Source: Euryodendron excelsum
Lineage: Eukaryota > Streptophyta > Magnoliopsida > Ericales > Pentaphylacaceae
Length of the DNA stretch: 64,000 nt
Direction of reading: 5' to 3'
NCBI GenBank assembly: GCA_033060915.1
Contig: CM065387.1
Span: 40,934,501-40,998,500, forward strand
The notes below the pieces were generated by a model that saw nothing but the letters and a program-made list of their open reading frames with translations, was not told where the DNA came from and did not search any database. This document shows positions 58,381 through 64,000 of the stretch, one piece after another (the stretch's first letter is position 1; each line of letters starts with the position of its first letter). Position numbers and translations under genes: made by a program.

Positions 58381-58749
58381 ATCTCCGTTTGGTTATAGTT
58401 CCGGTTTTGTTTTTCATGTCTCAAAAACAAAAAAAAAATTTGAGAATATCTCGTTCTTCTTGTTCTCCAAAACAAAAATAAAAAAACAAAAAAATAGGAC
58501 TATCGAAGGCATCTTCGTTTTTATCTCGTTTTTATTTTCAAATGAAAAGCGTTCCAGAAACTCAGAAAATACATTTTTAGTGGTTCTTTAAATTGGGGTG
58601 TTTTTTAAAAAAATTTCTAAAAATAAGTTCCGAAACCTACTTACCAAACGTTGTTTCGATGGAAAAAATTTTCAAAATTAATCTGCCAAACACGTTTCTA
58701 TCATAAAATGATAACAAAAAATAAAAATTGAAACCATAACCAAACAGAT
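58381..58749. mobile_element. MITE with GTTTGGTTAT termini, 369 bp
   Basis: ATCTCCGTTTGGTTATAG and the reverse complement of the right end (ATCTGTTTGGTTATGG) form inverted termini of about 20 bp. The interior is made of AACAAAAA-type simple sequence with no coding. Confidence 0.65.
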
Positions 58750-60374
58750 TAAAATTTCGTAAATGGTCCGGTCACTTTTTTATTTAATCAATTTGACCCC
58801 TACTTCCCCCGTTTTATTTTCCATAAAAGATTAGAAGGGTCGATTTGAACAAATATAAAAAAAAAAAAAAATTGTGAAAGAATATTGTATTGACTCCAAA
58901 TTTTCAAAAACTTAGTGGGGCACTTAACCCACCGAAGGACTCAGCTCTCCACCCCTGACCCATGGGCTTGCCCAAACTGAAAAAGCATGTAATGGGCAAG
59001 GACTTTTCTATAGAAGAGTAATGCGATTAATCATTCCAATTAACTTTAGCTCTCTATGACTCTATGGCTTTCAAATGTAATTAATGCTCTTTGACCAAAC
59101 CATTTATAAGTGGCCAACCAATTTAAGAGGAAGGAAGAATGAGAACGGAGGAAGCAGTTTTTTGAGACCCACTAGAAATGCCCCTAACTTCTTCATGCTT
59201 CAAACTCAATGGTGGACTTTGGAGCACCACGTCCTCCTTGTTTCACATTTAACAAATGCAGTAGATTAAAGATCAATCTGTATAGCAAGAGAGAGAACTA
59301 TATCTGTAAGAGGAATAAAAGTAACACGGTACTCCAAGAACACTAAATAAGTCTCCATTCTATGAGATCCACACTCCACATGACTGCATTCTGATTTGGC
59401 CCTTCGAATTTCCCTGTGCACGGAGGACCCAGTTTAACAAGGAAACAGCCCAATAGCAGCCATGGTTATAAACTGTAACACTTAATTTATTTTTTATTTT
59501 TTTCCTGACGTGATTGCTTCATTAACTATTAAAACAGGTCTATTTCAGATTAATTAGCTTTTAAACATATGAACATTCTGCAACTGGAAAACCTATGGAC
59601 CCAAGACGTCCTTCAAATGAACACACTGCCCAAAATACACGGAATTAAAACTGACTTAAGATGAAAAGCTTCTGGAAATAATAACTTGCAGTTAAAACAG
59701 TCTCCACAACTCAAGAGTATGGCATCAGAACAAAATGACTGCAAATGGAGCTTCAATGGCATCCTGCACAGCCTTTAGATCATGTCCATTGCTGTAGTTT
59801 GAAGTTGCTTCCACGAAGAGAAGCCCCAGTAAAAGGGAAAATAAATACTACATGGGAGAAATTAAACCTGGTGAATCCTAAAGTTCGAGAAAGAAATCAT
59901 AAATTTTCTCGTCCAAGAACCATATCAACAGAGCTTTTTTATTTCCCCATCTGAAAGTACGTCAAATAGACATTTGCAAACCATACAAGTTAAATCAGTA
60001 CAAGCCCCTACAGAAAAAATGTATTTGAGAAGAAAAACCAAAACAATTTGCACTGGATTGAGGAAAAGAAAACATATATATACAAGGCTTGTTCATGCCA
60101 GAATTTTGCATATTCAATTTAATACACAATTTTCTTTCTAACCATTAGATTAACCCACAAAATTTAACCATTTTGCATCAAGGGAAATTGACACTAACAA
60201 GCAGAGGGATGAGGTTGCACATAAACTCCTAAATTCAGTATAAACAACCAACTGGTCCCAAAATTGTATGGGCTAGGCCAATTTCCCTGCCCAAAAAACT
60301 GGTAACTTAATTACTCAAGTGATCTAATTGCCGTTCCATTTTTTTTTTTTTTTTCAGAGTTTTCAGTAGCAGAC
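58750..60374. other. Intergenic and 3' flank of the unknown gene
   Basis: No coding sequence recognised. The part next to 60375 should hold the 3' UTR of that gene (minus strand); no decisive polyadenylation signal was picked out. A T-run lies at 60339-60354. Confidence 0.4.
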
Positions 60375-62363
60375 TCATGACAAACTCTCGTGCTTGCTTT
60401 TCTCATCGTCATACCCTGATGCCTTCCCAGTTCTACCAATTAAAAAGGGCTCTGGCAAGGAATTGTTGCTTTGAATGTCAAGACCGTGAAAAGATCGGGC
60501 TGCTAAATATTCTGCCCCAGATTTAGCTGTTCCCTTGATTACAGATTGAAGGTCCTTATCACGCACCTGAAGAGCCTTCTCTGTTGCTTTCACTAAAGCA
60601 AGAGTTCCATCTTCATTTTCCTTGCTGGTCTCTGAAAAGCAGCACATTCAAATATTTGAAATGTTAGAAATGCATAATACATGTACCATGCTCCTGTCAA
60701 TGCAAACAAGATCAAAAATAAACAATCAGCTCCGCATGTCAAGGTAAATTTGTGTGTACAATTTTATCTGTCTACGACTCTACCTACAGAAAAAGAGAAA
60801 GGAGGAGCATTTTCAACTCTAAAAAGGAAAATGACCAGGTCAAAAGGGCAGGGACAATAAACAGTAATAAACTTATTGTAAACATTTACCGCCAAATGAT
60901 CCTTATTGATTTGGGAAAGGGTTATATAACCCTACACAACAAAACAAACAGCTCCATAACTAGAGGTAAGTTGGGTTTCGGTGGAAGTTCTTTCTTCACA
61001 ACCCTGAAGAACAAAATGGCCATATTGGCAAGGATAGAACAGCAAAATACTAATGAAATCAACTAATAGACAACGTTCATCACCAGAAGATCCCCATCTA
61101 TTTCAGAAGAAGCAACTTGTGGACAAAAGGTGGGTTCTTCTGGGGGGTGGGCGTGTTCTAAACATTAAATTACTCGAGAGAAATAGAACAGAAAGAAAGA
61201 GGAGAGAGACCCAAAACAAATAGAAAGAAAGAAAATACAAGAGAAAGAAAAGGAAGAGAAGAAGATAGCACTAGTTGTCAAAAAAAAGAAGAGAGGCGAG
61301 AGTAAACAAAGGCGCACATTTGGAAGCTTTACAAAACCCCAAAACTCAAGAGATTTACTAAAACTAACCATCTAATCCCTACAACACAGCAACTTAGTAG
61401 AGAAATCCTATTACAAAGAACACAAACTTCCAAACCCAGAAAATACAATATAATAAGTGAATCTATTAATATAACTTGACAACACAAATCAATTGCCACA
61501 TCATATTCACAGGGTTCCTGTTAAAGGAGCATCAGTCTCCTCTTGTTGAAAAGAGAGACCTGACCTCGAATTTCATAATTGTAACAAAAGTAAAATAAAT
61601 GATTGTTTATAATCAGTTATAAAATACAAAGCCCATATGTTCAGAGAACCTATTTTTTTATACAAAAACATCTTTGCAACAGCTTCCATCTCAACACGTA
61701 GATATACCATTAGCGATTCACAATCGAAGTTGGGCACAAAATGTGAAACAATGTATCATTCTCAAAGTAAGTTCACATTCTTAGACCTGTTGTCGTACCA
61801 AAAAAACAACCTATCCAGTACAAATACTCTTGAAAAGAAGTTCAAAAGTAAAAAGAGAATAGAAATACAAAAATAGAAGAGAGAATAGAATAATTCCAAG
61901 AGGGAGGACACATTGTAGTCCCCTAATTATTTAGCTTAGCTAATTCGGGTGCACCTGATGGCATCTAAAACAATTTTTGATGGAGACAATTTCAAATTGT
62001 CATCTTTTTTGGTATAATTTAGAAGAAATTCCGTCCTTAATTGAGAAAGACAAAAATTTAAGCATATAATAACGAGTTTTGCCAATCTATTAATTGTTTG
62101 CCACTCTTTTGTCAAGTCTGAATAGATCATGCTTGACTCTGTTGTTGCTTTCTCTTTATTTGTTTCCAAAAAAAGCTCATAACTGCGGCAGAAAATGATG
62201 CGAAAAGAGAGAACAAAATTTACCTTCCAGTTCCAAATCTTCCATGTATCCACCTCTAAGGAATGAAAATCGTGCTTCTTCCAACCGGTCTCTTAATTCC
62301 ACTGGAAATGAAGTCATTAAATTCTGGAATTCCATCACATAAGCACCCGTCCATTGACTTTCC
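60375..62363 (-). CDS. Last two exons of an unrecognised host gene
   Basis: The penultimate exon is 62363-62224 (acceptor TTTTATTCCCAG|GG, donor GAAG|GTAAAT) and the last exon 60631-60375 (acceptor GCTTTTCAG|AG, TGA stop). The phases fit: 140 nt and 257 nt join through a GAG codon into one open frame of about 132 residues. The first exon reads ESQWTGAYVMEFQNLMTSFP then VELRDRLEEARFSFLRGGYM; the last is Lys/Glu-rich and ends DEKSKHESLS. It is hydrophilic with no membrane segment or motif I recognise, so I give no function. Upstream exons must lie beyond the LINE at 62755 or off the right edge. Clean splice sites and open frame favour a real gene. Confidence 0.6.
60632..62223 (-). other. Intron of the unrecognised host gene
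   Basis: 1592 bp, AT-rich, bounded by the GT and AG described for that gene. It contains a purine-rich AAAGAAAGA tract (about 61180-61300) and no recognisable element. Confidence 0.5.
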
Positions 62364-62754
62364 CTGGGAATAAAAGTAAAAGACAAAGAAAAAAAATGTA
62401 ATATGAGAATGCTGATAAAATCCAGTTACTGGAGAGAATCAAATGCTTTGCGCCTATAGACAAACACTCCCTCCGCTGTACAATACATTCATTTATTGTT
62501 TTGCGCCTATACTCGAATCCCCAAGTTTTACCCCGCTTTCTTATTTCCTTTACCATTTCATTATTTTTTTGTCTTATAAGTAGAGATACTATAAAAAAGA
62601 AGCCGGCACAAAGGGAGTGCCACCCTTACAGCAAGAAACTAAAAACGGCCTTAGCTGTCAAAAAGATTACTCACAAAACTCCACAAAATCTAAGAATTAG
62701 TTCAAGGAAGGGTCTACACAGCCCTTAAACCAACTATACAGTATAGTCAAGAAT
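62364..62754. other. Sequence between the host-gene exon and the LINE
   Basis: Probable intron sequence of the host gene. Nothing recognised apart from the pyrimidine tract in front of the acceptor at 62364-62365. Confidence 0.4.
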
Positions 62755-64000
62755 CTACTTTTAATCTACATAATAGAGGTTTCAATTCCTTCGAAAGTTC
62801 TTCTATTTCGTTCGCACTAAATAATCCAGCCAAAGGGGCCAAAAGCCACGCCTTTTTCCTTCTCCTCCCAACTCTTGCACCCCTCCAAGAGAGCAAAAGA
62901 CTCACCACTTGCTTGGAAAAAACCCACTCAATACCAAACCAGCCCAAAATCAAAGCCCAGGTCTCCGAGGCCACACAACAGTGAATAAGGAGGTGATTTA
63001 TTGATTCCCCATCTACCTTACACATACAACACCAATTGACATGAATCTGTTGCCTTCTAATGAGGTTGTCAATAGTAAGGATCTTACCATGGGATGCCAT
63101 CCCAGCAAAGAAAGACACCTTGGAAGCCCAAATTCCTTTCCACGGAAAAGAATTAGTTTGATAACCCTGTAAGATCATGAAAACAGACTTCACCTTCAAG
63201 GCACCAGCTCCCAAACCCATCCATCTCAAAGAGTCATCATCGTCTTCTTTGGGAGAGAAGCCATAAAGAATACCCAAAAGATCAACCAACTCCTCCACTT
63301 CCCAGTCATTAAGCTCCCTTCTAAAAGCAATGTCCCAAAAAATGCGACCACCATCCCAAACAAGGTAGTCCCTCACTGTTGCACCTTTGTTGCTAGCAAT
63401 CCTAGCAAGATTAGGGAATGAAACCTCCAATCTATCATTCCTGCACCATCGATGGCTCCAGAAACGAATTCTAGAACCGTTACCCTCCTCAAAACGAATC
63501 TGATCCCAAAAAACATGCCAACCTTCTATGTTTCTAATACCCTTTCACAAACCTTTCCCATAAGTAGCAGATACTTGCAGAGTAGTCCAATCTCCCCAAT
63601 TCCCACCATATTTCGAGAACACTCCCCTCCTCCAAAATCTATCCCTACCACAAGCATATCTTTACAACCATTTCCCTAGAAGGGCTTGATTGAAAATCAC
63701 AAGCCTACAATTACCCAAACCGCCAGCTCTAAGAGGAGAACACACAGTATCCCAATCTACAAGGTGGTATTTGAACTCTACCCCAATATCACCCCACAGA
63801 AAATCTCTTTGCAGCTTCTCCAGCCTCTTAGCAACCAAGACTGGAATGGTAAAGTGAGACATAAAGTAAGTAGGCAAGCTCGAGAGGGTGCTCTTAATCA
63901 ACGTAAGTCTCCCTCCCTTAGATAAATATTGTCTTTTCCAGCCCGCCAACCTTCTTTGGAATCTCTCAATGACCCCATCCCAGACAGCCTTGGCTTTGAA
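62755..64000 (-). pseudogene. LINE (L1-type) reverse transcriptase, C-terminal part, continues past the right edge
   Basis: From the right edge leftward: [32 protein letters not shown] and [17 protein letters not shown] are the thumb region of plant L1 RTs. Then FWRRGVFSKYGG, IRFWSHRWCRNDRLEVSFP, and the RT zinc-binding domain with WASKVSFFAGMASHGKILT, CCMCKVDGESINHLLIHC. Stops (one just after LLGKWL, another near 63560) show it is dead. The usual tail after the zinc-binding domain is garbled at about 62890, where the element ends or is truncated. It probably lies in an intron of the host gene at 60375-62363. Confidence 0.88.

Overview
This is a window of nuclear DNA from a flowering plant, most likely a eudicot. 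Intergenic DNA is AT-rich, the genes have short introns with GT/AG borders, and the bulk is plant transposable elements. No bacterial, organellar or viral genome features were seen. The species cannot be named from the sequence.

Host genes are few. A class IV (hevein-domain plus GH19) chitinase first exon lies at the left edge (22-430, minus). A complete two-exon paralogue of 274 residues lies at 53151-55083 (minus), with a TATA box and a tandem W-box pair upstream. They look like a tandem duplication now separated by about 52.7 kb of transposons. The last two exons of an unrecognised host gene lie at 60375-62363 (minus). A small candidate transcription unit at about 9804-10093 (minus) is weaker.

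Layout, left to right: chitinase exon; a hAT-type MITE (841-1577); a 5.9 kb CACTA element (1892-7757) with a perfect TAC target duplication, a 182-bp internal tandem array and what looks like a captured piece of an HD2-type histone deacetylase gene; MITEs, a perfect 47-nt palindrome and a SINE (about 9036-12243); a gutted LTR element with 1 kb LTRs (13261-17031) followed by two hAT-type MITEs; sparse AT-rich DNA with a MITE; a cluster of non-autonomous Helitron ends including a 2.2 kb foldback (23033-26279); then a large nest. The nest is an old, broken Ty1/copia element (27280-51507, SIRE-like) interrupted three times: by a 3.67 kb solo LTR (29508-33178), by a nearly complete Ty3/gypsy Tat-lineage element (35823-45748), and by a 3.57 kb solo LTR (46896-50469). 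A TRIM-like element (51508-52026) sits exactly where the copia 3' LTR should begin. To the right are the second chitinase, a SINE, two MITEs, the unknown gene and a LINE fragment reaching the edge.

The most unusual item is in the Tat element. Besides gag, protease, RT, two RNase H domains and integrase on the plus strand, it carries an intact three-exon gene on the opposite strand between integrase and the 3' LTR. This gene has consistent splice phases, predicts 688 residues and has its own TATA box. The sense polyprotein has collected in-frame stops (one inside the protease active-site motif), while the antisense frame is open throughout.
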